Of a stretch of 42,713 nucleotides of DNA, positions 31,710-39,037 are shown piece by piece. Within the stretch, counting starts at the first letter, position 1; each line of letters begins with the position of its first letter. The translations under genes were made by a program, and so were the position numbers. The stretch is from assembly GCF_014905415.1 (NCBI RefSeq), contig NZ_BNEO01000012.1:1-42713 (forward strand). Direction: 5' to 3'. Below the pieces are notes generated by a model. The model was not told where the DNA came from, did no database searches, and saw only the letters and a list, made by a program, of their open reading frames with translations. The DNA is from Virgibacillus salexigens. GTDB lineage: Bacteria > Bacillota > Bacilli > Bacillales > Amphibacillaceae.

Positions 31710-32483
31710 TTAAAACTCCTTCCTGCGGTAATCTCTACCGTTCATTTTGATTGGCTTTGTATCTTCCATCATGCGAGAGAAATTACGTTCTCCTACCCAT
31801 TCCGTTAACTGTTCGCTATTCAAGTTAGTTGTGAAGATCGTAGCTTTGCCAGATCGTTCATCGAATATCTCAAAGAGTTTTGGTGTTGACCATGCCGTTT
31901 TATGTTCAGCGCCAATATCATCAATAACCAGTAAATCTACCCTGCTCATAATTCCTAACAATTCATCTTCTGTCGGCCCATCATTGTTGTAAGTATCCTT
32001 GATCTTAGTTAGTAGCTTTGGCACTGATATAAACACAGACGTATAACCTTTCTTCATCAATTCTTTGGTTATCGATACAGATAAGTGACTTTTTCCTGTT
32101 CCATAACTTCCAGAAAATAATAGATTTTCTTTACCAGTAAAATTGTCTACATAATCCATTGCCTTTTGTTTTGCTTCTTGTAGTTGGTTAGTAGTAGGTT
32201 CATAGTTTTCAAATGTAGCCTTTTGTAATGGTCTATTTAACAAGCTATGGTTATTGAAGTATTTCAGCATTTTTTGTGTTTTCAAGCGCTCAGCACGTTT
32301 CTTTTCTTGATCGGCCAATCGAATATCTTCGCATTTACATCCGACATCGACCGTTATCCATTCGCCTTTATCTGGTCCGCCTGTTAGCTGCATTTGTTTC
32401 TTCTGGACAGTTCGTCCGCATCCTTCACAATCATAGGTAATGATCAAGCGCTCTTTAGGTTTCATTAAACTAATCTGTTCCAT
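31710..32483 (-). CDS. DnaC/DnaI-like helicase loader ATPase
   Basis: 257 residues. An N-terminal zinc-binding segment (CEGCG at 19-23, CKC at 49-51) is typical of DnaI/DnaC loaders. Walker A GSYGTGKS (125-132), Walker B LLVIDDIG (184-191), sensor-like IFTTNLNSEQL and an Arg-finger-type ERNFSRMMEDT are present. Loads the replicative helicase (host DnaB/DnaC type, as no phage helicase is visible) at the phage origin. Follows the initiator gene by 9 nt. Confidence 0.92.
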   Translation of the reverse strand: MEQISLMKPKERLIITYDCEGCGRTVQKKQMQLTGGPDKGEWITVDVGCKCEDIRLADQEKKRAERLKTQKMLKYFNNHSLLNRPLQKATFENYEPTTNQLQEAKQKAMDYVDNFTGKENLLFSGSYGTGKSHLSVSITKELMKKGYTSVFISVPKLLTKIKDTYNNDGPTEDELLGIMSRVDLLVIDDIGAEHKTAWSTPKLFEIFDERSGKATIFTTNLNSEQLTEWVGERNFSRMMEDTKPIKMNGRDYRRKEF

Positions 32484-32492
32484 AGCTACCTC

Positions 32493-33311
32493 CTAAAATC
32501 CGTAATTATAGCTATCGTCCTCAGCTTCTCTATTGAATTGAATGACATTTGATTTTGTTTTGTTGCGTTCTTGTTTCACTTGCATGATTAATGTGTCAAA
32601 CTTCTCTCTTAATTTAGAAGGAGACAGTATATTTGCCTGCCAAAAATCATGACTTTGCGTCCACTTGATTAAATATTCAATCTGGTCTTCTGTACGATTG
32701 TCTCTTTCACGCATTAAACGAATATCACTTGCCCATTTTTCTAGGTTAGGATTTTTATAGTTAGGATTGTTTTCTCTAATATTTGAGAGAAGTAATTCTG
32801 CTAGAGTCATGTCGCAAATTTCATATTTGTGACGTTTCTCTTTATCTTTCTTTTCTTTCTTACTACATTCTTTATCATTCTTATTATTGTTCCGTTGCTG
32901 TTCCGTTGCTGTTCCATCACTGTTCCGTCGCTGTTCCACTGAATCTTTTTTATAGTTATCTAAACCTTGATACAGTGCATAATTGACGACTGTAAAGAGT
33001 GTTCCATATTCTGTTGATTTCGTTGTTATTCTCTCTTCTTTTTCAAGTGATTTAATCTTCCTTTGAATTGTCGTTAAAGGATACTTTTTTACAGCATTTC
33101 CTCTGCCTTCTCGGTAGGATAAATCATCTTGTAGGTTCCTCAATGACCGCAGATATTGCCCTCTCTCAAGATGAATTCCAGCTTGTTCTATTCCGTCTTG
33201 AGAGAAGACTGCCTTCCCAAGAATGTAAAAGAATATCCTGAACTTCACGACATCTGACCATATTTCATTTTCGAATATCTCCCTACTGACTTGGAAAGCC
33301 CCCTTAGTCAT
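32493..33311 (-). CDS. Phage replication initiator / DnaD-like
   Basis: 272 residues. The N-terminal winged-helix region (GAFQVSREIFENEIWSDVVK; TTIQRKIKSLEKEERITTKS) binds DNA. A low-complexity Gln/Arg/Asn/Lys linker (residues about 124-162) follows, then a C-terminal helical domain (LEKWASDIRLMRERDNRTED-QIEYLIKWTQSHDFWQANIL) of the replisome organiser/DnaD tail type, which contacts the loader encoded next. The linker is encoded by five 11-bp direct repeats (32888-32942), probably the origin. Confidence 0.85.
   Translation of the reverse strand: MTKGAFQVSREIFENEIWSDVVKFRIFFYILGKAVFSQDGIEQAGIHLERGQYLRSLRNLQDDLSYREGRGNAVKKYPLTTIQRKIKSLEKEERITTKSTEYGTLFTVVNYALYQGLDNYKKDSVEQRRNSDGTATEQQRNNNKNDKECSKKEKKDKEKRHKYEICDMTLAELLLSNIRENNPNYKNPNLEKWASDIRLMRERDNRTEDQIEYLIKWTQSHDFWQANILSPSKLREKFDTLIMQVKQERNKTKSNVIQFNREAEDDSYNYGF
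32888..32942 (-). repeat. Five 11-bp iterons inside the initiator gene, candidate phage origin
   Basis: Plus-strand units: TGTTCCGTTGC, TGTTCCGTTGC, TGTTCCATCAC, TGTTCCGTCGC, TGTTCCACTGA, contiguous, all starting TGTTCC. The 11-bp period is about one helical turn and is not a multiple of three, so the repeat is not a protein repeat. That points to DNA-level selection for an array of initiator sites on one helix face, as in other phages whose origin lies inside the initiator gene. Confidence 0.75.
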
Positions 33312-33340
33312 TTTGGATCACTTCTCCTTGTTAAAATTAC

Positions 33341-33502
33341 TTATCTATTAATTTCACAAACCGCAAACCTACCTGATACCTTCAAAACGGTATAATCTGG
33401 ATATCTACGCATATAATCTAATACCAGACGTTTGATCTCTTCTTTATCTTGCGCCTGCTCGAATATCCATTCAGGCAGGCGCACATTTGATTTATTGTGC
33501 AT
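33341..33502 (-). CDS. Small conserved protein between RecT and initiator genes
   Basis: 53 residues (MHNKSNVRLPEWIFEQAQDK EEIKRLVLDYMRRYPDYTVL...). Starts at ATG 33502 inside the end of recT (11-nt overlap). The helix (EEIKRLVLDYMRRYP) and a short beta-hairpin (YTVLKVSGRFAVCEI) are the layout of small regulatory phage proteins near recT. The frame is fully open, with no other start. Function unknown. Confidence 0.6.
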   Translation of the reverse strand: MHNKSNVRLPEWIFEQAQDKEEIKRLVLDYMRRYPDYTVLKVSGRFAVCEINR

Positions 33503-34292
33503 CGCTAAAATCTATCTCTTGATCATCATTAACCTCTGAAAAATCTGCCTCTATAATGTCCTGTTCATCAAATTCGTTAGCTTTTTCGATAGGATCTTTA
33601 TTGTCCTCTACAATGCCTTTCTGCATATCAATAGAGAGGATACCCCATTTATTCAACATGTTCCTAATAACCGTTTTCTTTGCCATGGCATCCCAATCTT
33701 TCTTCCAGCCAAAATCTGACTTGCTAAACCTTTTCTTATGTTTTTCTATTTCTTCTTTAGACCAATAAACCGTCTTCCTAAATCCATTGATTAATTCAAA
33801 ATATCCTGTGTAGCCAATTACCTTGTCCGATTGTTTCTGTTCAAAATCAAGCTCCATTTCTTCTGTTAAACGGTTAAAAGACTTTAGCTCCCCTTCATAA
33901 ACCTCGATCACATTAATATTCCGATATTGTCCCGTTCTAAGAGCCAACTGTATATAACCTTTATAACCTAGCTGAAATTGCGCTTTTCCACCGTATGGAA
34001 CAATCCAGGCATAACCTAAGTTTTTATCGATAGGTAAATCTAATGTAGCTGCTACCAATGCGCTTGTTACAACTGACATCGGTTCAGCTTTTTGAAGATA
34101 AGAGTCATTTGAATATAGGTTTAATAATGATGACATGAATTGTGGTGCTTTCTTATCAAGCACTTCATCAAATTTCTTTCTCATTGTTGGTGTACTTAGT
34201 AATTGTTTCAGTCCTAAATTATTAGGATTGACCTGATTACTCCCTTGATTTTTATTAGCGATCTGATTCTTAACTGAGTCATTTGTAGCCAT
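33492..34292 (-). CDS. recT: RecT-family single-strand annealing protein
   Basis: 266 residues. RecT core: LKQLLSTPTMRKKFDEVLDK, a conserved QKAEPMSVVTSALVAATLDL (residues about 67-86), YAWIVPYGGKAQFQLGYKGY (94-113) and the WKKDWDAMAKKTVIRNMLNK helix (about 198-217). The acidic C-terminus binds SSB-like partners. Promotes annealing of ssDNA made by the YqaJ exonuclease encoded just upstream. Start shares 1 nt with the upstream stop (TAATG). Confidence 0.95.
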   Translation of the reverse strand: MATNDSVKNQIANKNQGSNQVNPNNLGLKQLLSTPTMRKKFDEVLDKKAPQFMSSLLNLYSNDSYLQKAEPMSVVTSALVAATLDLPIDKNLGYAWIVPYGGKAQFQLGYKGYIQLALRTGQYRNINVIEVYEGELKSFNRLTEEMELDFEQKQSDKVIGYTGYFELINGFRKTVYWSKEEIEKHKKRFSKSDFGWKKDWDAMAKKTVIRNMLNKWGILSIDMQKGIVEDNKDPIEKANEFDEQDIIEADFSEVNDDQEIDFSDAQ

Positions 34293-34471
34293 TATTCATA
34301 CACCTTTCTTTTAGCAGTAATATGAGTTTCGATTGAACCGAAGTCACCTTCATAATTCTTATCTTCAGAACTAGGACGATTAAAAATTTTAATTGCGTGT
34401 TCAGCGTTGTTAGCTGTGATTTCAAACTCCTTGATTATTTCTTTCACTTCTCTTACAACGAATTTAGGCAT
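34292..34471 (-). CDS. Small protein between exonuclease and RecT genes
   Basis: 59 residues (MPKFVVREVKEIIKEFEITA NNAEHAIKIFNRPSSEDKNY...). The beta-alpha-beta look of a small compact fold (VREVKEIIKEFEITANNAEH AIKIF). The start is 1 nt after the exonuclease stop and its TAA overlaps recT's ATG, so all three are translated together. It could be an accessory of the exonuclease-RecT pair. Confidence 0.65.
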   Translation of the reverse strand: MPKFVVREVKEIIKEFEITANNAEHAIKIFNRPSSEDKNYEGDFGSIETHITAKRKVYE

Positions 34472-34472
34472 A

Positions 34473-35405
34473 TTATCCGATCTCCTTTACATTAAATCTG
34501 CGACTTGTGGTGGTCTTTAATACCGAGTTATATATATCAGGGTATTTACTTTTTAAAAGCTTGCTATCGACCCTGTTTTGCTTCACAGGTTTCCAATCTA
34601 CTTGGTAATTTTGAACGAATCCTGTTTCTGCATCTTCAAGCTCTTTTTTGATCTGATTTTCCGTTTGTTTTTGCAGTTCTTGTAATTGATTGATATTGGC
34701 TTTCAATTCCAATAGGTTGTCCAGTTTTTCTTTATAATCAAAGCCAAGATCAATGGTTTTTCCTTCTTCTGTTTTGGCATAACGTTCTTTCAGAAACTTC
34801 TCAGCAGCACTCGAACCATCTAAAGCTGGCGGATTATTCCCTAGTACATGGTGATTCCAGAAATGAACCTCAGCATCGATTATCATTTGAATCAATTCTT
34901 CATCACGTTCGATTTCTTTCCAGATAAACTTTTGACCGCCAATTAATACAGCGATATATGCCTTTCCGTAACCAGTTACACCTAGATAATGCTGTACTTG
35001 TACCAGGTAGGCTTCTGGAATTTCCTCACTATCCCAATCTTTAGCTAGAAACATGCTGGCAGTTTTACACTCTAGAAGTGCATTTTCTCCAACAACCTTC
35101 CTGTCGATGTTAGCCATAATAAAAGGATGTTCTGGATGCTGTAACATGAAGTTGTTTTTACGTACTCTCTTGCCTGATCGAACTTCAAACTCTTTAGCCA
35201 CCATATCCTCTAGCAAGTTTCCAAAATAGGCAGCTTCCCCTGCTGTATCTTCTATTGTTGTTTGACCTGATTTCTCTAGCCATAATTCGAAAGGTGTACG
35301 GTATTTATTCAATCCAAGGATGATGGAAGCATCACTTCCACCAATCCCTTTTGTCCGTTCTTGCAGCCATTCTTGATGGCTCATTTCCACTGTGTTTTTA
35401 GCCAT
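34473..35405 (-). CDS. YqaJ-type phage exonuclease (lambda exo fold)
   Basis: 310 residues. SHQEWLQERTKGIGGSDASI plus ILGLNKYRTPFELWLEKSG is the YqaJ N-terminal signature. Catalytic NIDRKV (D101) and LLECKTA (E112, K114) lie in the PD-(D/E)XK core. The long coiled coil (LLELKANINQLQELQKQTEN) at about 230-260 is the usual insertion. A 5'-3' exonuclease producing 3' overhangs for RecT; the two form a Red-like recombination system. Confidence 0.93.
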   Translation of the reverse strand: MAKNTVEMSHQEWLQERTKGIGGSDASIILGLNKYRTPFELWLEKSGQTTIEDTAGEAAYFGNLLEDMVAKEFEVRSGKRVRKNNFMLQHPEHPFIMANIDRKVVGENALLECKTASMFLAKDWDSEEIPEAYLVQVQHYLGVTGYGKAYIAVLIGGQKFIWKEIERDEELIQMIIDAEVHFWNHHVLGNNPPALDGSSAAEKFLKERYAKTEEGKTIDLGFDYKEKLDNLLELKANINQLQELQKQTENQIKKELEDAETGFVQNYQVDWKPVKQNRVDSKLLKSKYPDIYNSVLKTTTSRRFNVKEIG

Positions 35406-35658
35406 TGTTTAATTCCTCCATTTCTTCTAGTTCTTGTTCTGCATCTTCCAATTTTTCTAATCTATCTTCATCGATAAACGCCATTCCACCAGTAGAAAAA
35501 TTAATAGAAACTCGACCTTTACCTGTAATTTGGTAATCTTCATCTACACTAAAATCCTGAAAAATTTCATAATCTCGAGAATTAACATTGCCAACAATTT
35601 CAACTTCCGATTCCATGTCATAATCTAGTAATTCTTTAATCAATTCATTAACCGTCAT
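35398..35658 (-). CDS. Small acidic early protein
   Basis: 86 residues (MTVNELIKELLDYDMESEVE...). The N-terminal VNELIKELLDYDMESEVEIV is typical of small phage proteins of the DUF-type LxxLPxDxEV fold (helix then beta strand). The tail is a charged helix (DRLEKLEDAEQELEEMEELN). Overlaps the exonuclease gene by 8 nt. Function unknown. Confidence 0.6.
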   Translation of the reverse strand: MTVNELIKELLDYDMESEVEIVGNVNSRDYEIFQDFSVDEDYQITGKGRVSINFSTGGMAFIDEDRLEKLEDAEQELEEMEELNNG

Positions 35659-35725
35659 TTATAATTCCTCCCTTGCCCTTATTAAGCTACTGACGTATAA
35701 TAAAGGCACATTGTATTAATTAGTT

Positions 35726-35757
35726 GTTTGTTTAGAGCCCATTGCAGTGGGTTCTTT
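35726..35757 (-). terminator. Weak hairpin after the YqaI-like gene
   Basis: AGAACCCA and TGGGCTCT flank a CTGCAA loop, 6-7 bp, 5-10 nt after the stop. On the minus strand the 3' side is A-rich rather than T-rich, so it looks more like an attenuator or processing hairpin than a full terminator; on the plus strand it is followed by CTTTTT. Confidence 0.35.
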
Positions 35758-35973
35758 TTATTGTGCTTCTTCATAAGTTGCTCCCAACAATTCCAATACT
35801 TCTTTCGATTCTTTACTCAATGAATCAACCAAGAAAAATTGATCTTCTAAAACTAAAATGTCATCTTCGGGGAAAACATCATTCCCTAGAGCATCTACAG
35901 TGTTTTCATTCCTTAAATGGTTCATTACCGGATAACCAGTATCCATAATTCTTGCGATTACAGGATGTTCCAC
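35758..35973 (-). CDS. YqaI-like small phage protein
   Basis: 71 residues: MEHPVIARIMDTGYP-VMNHLRNENTVDALGNDVFPEDDILVL...EVLELLGATYEEAQ. The HPVIxRIMxTGYP start and the GNDVFPEDDILV turn are recurring features of YqaI of the skin element and relatives. An AGGAGGGATAAGG site precedes the ATG. Function unknown. Confidence 0.65.
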   Translation of the reverse strand: MEHPVIARIMDTGYPVMNHLRNENTVDALGNDVFPEDDILVLEDQFFLVDSLSKESKEVLELLGATYEEAQ

Positions 35974-35983
35974 CTTATCCCTC

Positions 35984-36070
35984 CTAACTTGTAATTAGTG
36001 CATATTCAAGAAATACAATCATTCCAACAAAAGAGATCCAGATTTTAATTACATGTGCTTTTTCGCTCAT
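35984..36070 (-). CDS. Tiny membrane peptide
   Basis: 28 residues (MSEKAHVIKIWISFVGMIVF LEYALITS): one hydrophobic helix, residues about 8-26. GAGGT at 8 nt and an ATGA overlap with the stop of the preceding gene indicate it is translated. Function unknown; such tiny hydrophobic ORFs are common in phage early operons. Confidence 0.5.
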   Translation of the reverse strand: MSEKAHVIKIWISFVGMIVFLEYALITS

Positions 36071-36342
36071 AAACGTGACCTCAAATCAAATATCACTTTG
36101 TTTACATATTGCTGACCGCGTATTTTTTCCAGTTCGAACATATGGTGATCTGCATTTTCTTTTGAAACTTGCATCTTTTCTAATTCATGCAAAGAACGAA
36201 TAGCATTTTCTAAATATGCTGCAGCTTCACCAAATTTTTCATCATTTAATTTCCGAACTGCGTTATTAGCACAATAGTTGTAACAATCGATCTCTTTTTT
36301 TGCTTTTGGTAAATCCGATTTAAAGAAGTTCATTCTATCCAT
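36067..36342 (-). CDS. Small helical early protein
   Basis: 91 residues (DLPKAKKEIDCYNYCANNAV; FGEAAAYLENAIRSLHELEK). Almost all-helical, with a TPR-like helix pair in the middle. Overlaps the upstream regulator gene by 13 nt. No family recognised. Confidence 0.55.
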   Translation of the reverse strand: MDRMNFFKSDLPKAKKEIDCYNYCANNAVRKLNDEKFGEAAAYLENAIRSLHELEKMQVSKENADHHMFELEKIRGQQYVNKVIFDLRSRL

Positions 36343-36839
36343 CCATTCTTTTTGTATTGTTCGCTGCGGTTTTTATGGCACTCTTTTAAAGAGAGTTTAT
36401 ATTCATCGGCTAATATAGCTTTTAAGTTACCGATTGCTGTCTCAGCATCAATTAACTCACCGATGACCTTTTCTACTTGTTTCAGTTCCTCCAGGTTGCT
36501 TGCTTCTGGGGATTTAACCAGGCTTACATCTTTTAATATTTGAATGACCTCGGATGTTTCTTTAAGTACAAATTCCTCTAATGCTAATCGGTGCCATTCA
36601 ACCGCGTTACCGCTTAATCTTGGTGCTGTGTATCCATCTGAAAACTCATGCACAATATCAAGCGCATATAATGGGTTGTCCAAGTTTTTCAATGAATGAT
36701 GCGCCACATCTTCCTGCAGCTTTCGATTTCCTTTTTCAATCTCGCTGATCATTGACTTACTGAGGTTAAATTCTAATGCTAGTTGCTCCTGCGTAAGCCC
36801 CTCACTCTTTCTCATTTCCTTAAGGGCTTTTCCTACCAT
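36330..36839 (-). CDS. XRE-type regulator with helical C-terminal domain
   Basis: 169 residues. The N-terminal helix-turn-helix MVGKALKEMRKSEGLTQEQL then ALEFNLSKSMISEIEKGNRK (residues about 1-42) matches XRE/Cro repressors. The remaining 125 residues are helical. It has an AGGAGAG site. Several phages of this group carry a third XRE protein in the early operon next to excisionase genes; its target is unknown. Confidence 0.8.
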   Translation of the reverse strand: MVGKALKEMRKSEGLTQEQLALEFNLSKSMISEIEKGNRKLQEDVAHHSLKNLDNPLYALDIVHEFSDGYTAPRLSGNAVEWHRLALEEFVLKETSEVIQILKDVSLVKSPEASNLEELKQVEKVIGELIDAETAIGNLKAILADEYKLSLKECHKNRSEQYKKNGWIE

Positions 36840-36928
36840 TTTTCAAACTCTCCTTTTTGTGGAATTTTTTATATTTTTATTCACTATGTTTTGTTGTACT
36901 ATTTAAATACCGATCCCCACTCGGTTGT

Positions 36929-37171
36929 TTAAGGTCTCATAATTCTTAGCTGTCCATATTGATTTGGTTTATTATTTTCCTCGTAATTCATGATTTGCGG
37001 TATCGACCGTTTCTCGACCCACTCATCTACCAGGTCCTTCCGAAAAACCCATTTACGCCTCCCTGGGAAACGAAGGACTGGTAACCTTTCCTCATGTACA
37101 TACTTTCTGAGTGTGTTTACAGAAACCCCGATATACGCTGCTGTTTCTTTTGAATTCATGTGTCCTTGCAT
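36929..37171 (-). CDS. Excisionase-family DNA-binding protein (MerR-like HTH)
   Basis: 80 residues. MNSKETAAYIGVSVNTLRKY followed by VHEERLPVLRFPGRRKWVFR is the HTH_17 excisionase fold (KExAxYLxVSxxTLRxYIxxGxLPxxRxxGRRxxFxxxDL). With the integrase at the far end of the module, it could be Xis or a transcriptional regulator; it lies in the early operon. AGGAG precedes the start. Confidence 0.8.
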   Translation of the reverse strand: MQGHMNSKETAAYIGVSVNTLRKYVHEERLPVLRFPGRRKWVFRKDLVDEWVEKRSIPQIMNYEENNKPNQYGQLRIMRP

Positions 37172-37183
37172 TTAGACCACTCC

Positions 37184-37504
37184 TTATATGAACTCGATAA
37201 TGCAGTATGTCTGTTCATCATTCTTGGAAGAAAAGACAACGACATCGTTCGAAATATTTGTATTGTAGTTTTTTTCGTTGAAAGTAAAAGTTGTTTCGGA
37301 CGTTAAAATTAATATAATGTTTCCATGCTCTTCAACATGTTCCATAAAAATGCGTTCAACAGGCGCTTCAACATGCAGGAATGGTTCGCTTTGAAAGTCA
37401 TGATGATAGAACTCGATGAATATTTTTGTAAGATCATTACTAGCTTTTTCTACCAATCTTCTATAGCTAGTTTGGAAATTGTTAAATTGTTTTACGTTAC
37501 TCAA
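37184..37504 (-). CDS. Unknown early protein
   Basis: 106 residues. A helical N-terminus (FQTSYRRLVEKASNDLTKIF) is followed by beta strands (PVERIFMEHVEEHGNIILIL-TSETTFTFNEKNYNTNI) and a hydrophobic end (EQTYCIIEFI). Adjacent to the antirepressor gene (start is 1 nt from its stop), so co-translated. No family recognised. Confidence 0.55.
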   Translation of the reverse strand: MSNVKQFNNFQTSYRRLVEKASNDLTKIFIEFYHHDFQSEPFLHVEAPVERIFMEHVEEHGNIILILTSETTFTFNEKNYNTNISNDVVVFSSKNDEQTYCIIEFI

Positions 37505-38269
37505 TTAATCCACCAACCTTAGTTGTTCGTTTTCTCGTTCAATAATTGGCAATATACCTTTCTTTTCTTTGAGAATTTGGTAAATAAACATTCTTCCTTT
37601 TTGAGTCCAGTAAGTGTGCAGCTTAGATTTTGTTCCACCGTCATAATCTTGTGTTCTACTGTGTGCATATCCTTTTGGAGCATATTTTTGATAAAGCAAC
37701 CAAGTTCCACCTTGTTTGTATTGGATACCTAACTCGTGAAGAATTTTATTCAATGCCGTTCCGCTCAACCCGTAGTCTTTAGCGATAGTACTGATAGCAA
37801 GTAGTGACTTGTTTTGAAGAACCAAATCATAATAGGAAGCTTTTGGTTTAAGTTCTTTGTTTTCGAGTTGAAGTTTTTCGTTTTCATCAACTTTTTCCAC
37901 TAGTTGCAGCAAAGCTTCTTTATATGTTGTTGGTAGATTGAATGGTTGTTGTAATTTTTGTTCCATCTGTTCAAAACGTGTTACATACTCAGCTGTAAAT
38001 TGAACACCTTTACTTCCGGTCATTTTATTTGCAACCATGTCACAGCCTTTTTTGGTTAATAGATAGCAAGGCATGATCTTGTTTTGGCTGTTTTTATATG
38101 AACTATCTATAAAGAAATTCTCACTCTGCATTTTTGCAGAGTCCAAATAACTAATGTAGGTTCTGATACTTCTCATAAGTTGGTCATGAGATTTACCTAC
38201 CATTTCTGCTACTTCTCTGCTGTCAGTTACTAACTTTCCATCGAATGAAATTACTTTTAATTGATTCAT
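37505..38269 (-). CDS. Phage antirepressor (Rha N-terminus, ANT/KilAC C-terminus)
   Basis: 254 residues. The N-terminal Rha-type domain (VTDSREVAEMVGKSHDQLMR; YLLTKKGCDMVANKMTG, residues about 16-90) is followed by a coiled linker and the ANT domain (KASYYDLVLQNKSLLAISTI; KILHELGIQYKQGGTWLLYQ; SRTQDYDGGTKSKLHTYWTQ-KG). Such proteins bind and inactivate repressors and tip the phage to lytic growth. Located in the Cro-side early operon with an AGGAGGAACAATT site. Confidence 0.9.
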   Translation of the reverse strand: MNQLKVISFDGKLVTDSREVAEMVGKSHDQLMRSIRTYISYLDSAKMQSENFFIDSSYKNSQNKIMPCYLLTKKGCDMVANKMTGSKGVQFTAEYVTRFEQMEQKLQQPFNLPTTYKEALLQLVEKVDENEKLQLENKELKPKASYYDLVLQNKSLLAISTIAKDYGLSGTALNKILHELGIQYKQGGTWLLYQKYAPKGYAHSRTQDYDGGTKSKLHTYWTQKGRMFIYQILKEKKGILPIIERENEQLRLVD

Positions 38270-38329
38270 AATTGTTCCTCCTTAAGTCCTCCCTTTCTGA
38301 TAGAATATTGTCGAAAGGGTGTGAGATAT

Positions 38330-38512
38330 ATGCCATTAACAGATAAAGAAATTGCCTTGGAACTTACAAAGTCTTTTATCGAGCACCTAAACGTCCGGGC
38401 TGACAGCAAGGATGTTACAAGTTCTCACTTGAAAGCTGAATCGGTCGCAAAGATTTACGAAGGGTATTATTCTTCGATATCAAAGGTTGGTACCGATGCA
38501 TCCAACGAATAA
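38330..38512 (+). CDS. Small conserved phage protein on the plus strand
   Basis: 60 residues (MPLTDKEIALELTKSFIEHL NVRADSKDVTSSHLKAESVA...). ATG 38330 has AAAGGGTGTGAG upstream; the frame opens at 38261 but without a site. The start PLTDKEIALELTKSFIE is common among small Bacillus phage/host proteins of unknown function. It runs opposite to the surrounding operon, and its 3' end overlaps that of the convergent minus-strand gene by 46 nt. Confidence 0.65.
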   Translation: MPLTDKEIALELTKSFIEHLNVRADSKDVTSSHLKAESVAKIYEGYYSSISKVGTDASNE

Positions 38513-38634
38513 CTTTGCAACTCGGAGTGAAGAAGATTAATAACTTTGGCGAGTTCTTCTTCACTCCAACCTTTCGATTCAGCGAATTCAACTAGTTCTT
38601 GAAAACGTTTCGCGGTTCCTTTTAGTTGATTCAT
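38467..38634 (-). CDS. Small early protein after the structured leader
   Basis: 55 residues (MNQLKGTAKRFQELVEFAES KGWSEEELAKVINLLHSELQ...). An AAGGAGGTAATCA site precedes ATG 38634. Two helices with a SKGWSEEELAKVI turn. It lies between cro and the antirepressor in the early operon. Its 3' 46 nt overlap the convergent plus-strand gene, so the two transcripts are antisense to each other there. Confidence 0.65.
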   Translation of the reverse strand: MNQLKGTAKRFQELVEFAESKGWSEEELAKVINLLHSELQSYSLDASVPTFDIEE

Positions 38635-38670
38635 TTGATTACCTCCTTGTTTTCATCACCTTTGGATTTT

Positions 38671-38783
38671 CACACCCAAGTATCAGCACCTAACGTCATG
38701 GCGTTACCTATTGGCACTGCTCCCTATCGCAATTGATAGATCATGACATGCTCCGCTCATTTAGATGTTGATACTTGGATGTG
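38671..38783 (-). ncRNA. Candidate structured RNA element between cro and the next early gene
   Basis: Two 23-nt arms (38671-38693 and 38761-38783) pair almost fully; on the minus strand there are 20 Watson-Crick pairs, two G-U and one mismatch. Inside, CATGAC/GTCATG (38742-38747 with 38695-38700) closes a junction with hairpins CTATC-AATTGC-GATAG (38724-38739) and GTGCC-AATA-GGTAAC (about 38703-38717). G-U pairs favour the minus-strand transcript, i.e. the cro operon mRNA. No known class recognised; a palindromic mobile element is an alternative. Confidence 0.6.
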
Positions 38784-38796
38784 AAGATGATGTAAT

Positions 38797-39018
38797 TTAG
38801 ATTGCTTGTTTTTGTCTCGTTTCGTTACATTGATTTTCAAAAAAAATAGTCCATTCAAAACCAAGTGATGAAGCAATTCTTTTCGCCACCCAAACGCTAG
38901 GATTTCGGTTGCCTTGCTCGATCATAGTATAATAAGACCTTTCTATTTCAGCTACTTCCGATACTTGATATTGCGTGAGTCCTTTCTGCAATCTTAATTC
39001 CTTTAACCAAGATCTCAT
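38797..39018 (-). CDS. Cro-like XRE repressor
   Basis: 73 residues. MRSWLKELRLQKGLTQYQVS then EVAEIERSYYTMIEQGNRNP SVWVAKRIA is a complete XRE helix-turn-helix. Divergent from the CI-like gene with multiple GTTAC-type operators between, and one more inside its own 3' end (38818-38831). Expected to switch off the lysogeny promoter. GAGGTGAGAGG precedes the ATG. Confidence 0.88.
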   Translation of the reverse strand: MRSWLKELRLQKGLTQYQVSEVAEIERSYYTMIEQGNRNPSVWVAKRIASSLGFEWTIFFENQCNETRQKQAI

Positions 39019-39037
39019 CCTCTCACCTCCTATGTTT

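Noticed and set aside
32888-32942. CRISPR-like array
   Set aside because: The units are 11 bp, directly adjacent without spacers and inside a coding sequence; iterons fit better.
38671-38783. Intrinsic terminator after cro
   Set aside because: The stem is far longer than a terminator, has internal hairpins and no T-run on either strand; downstream genes of the operon need read-through.
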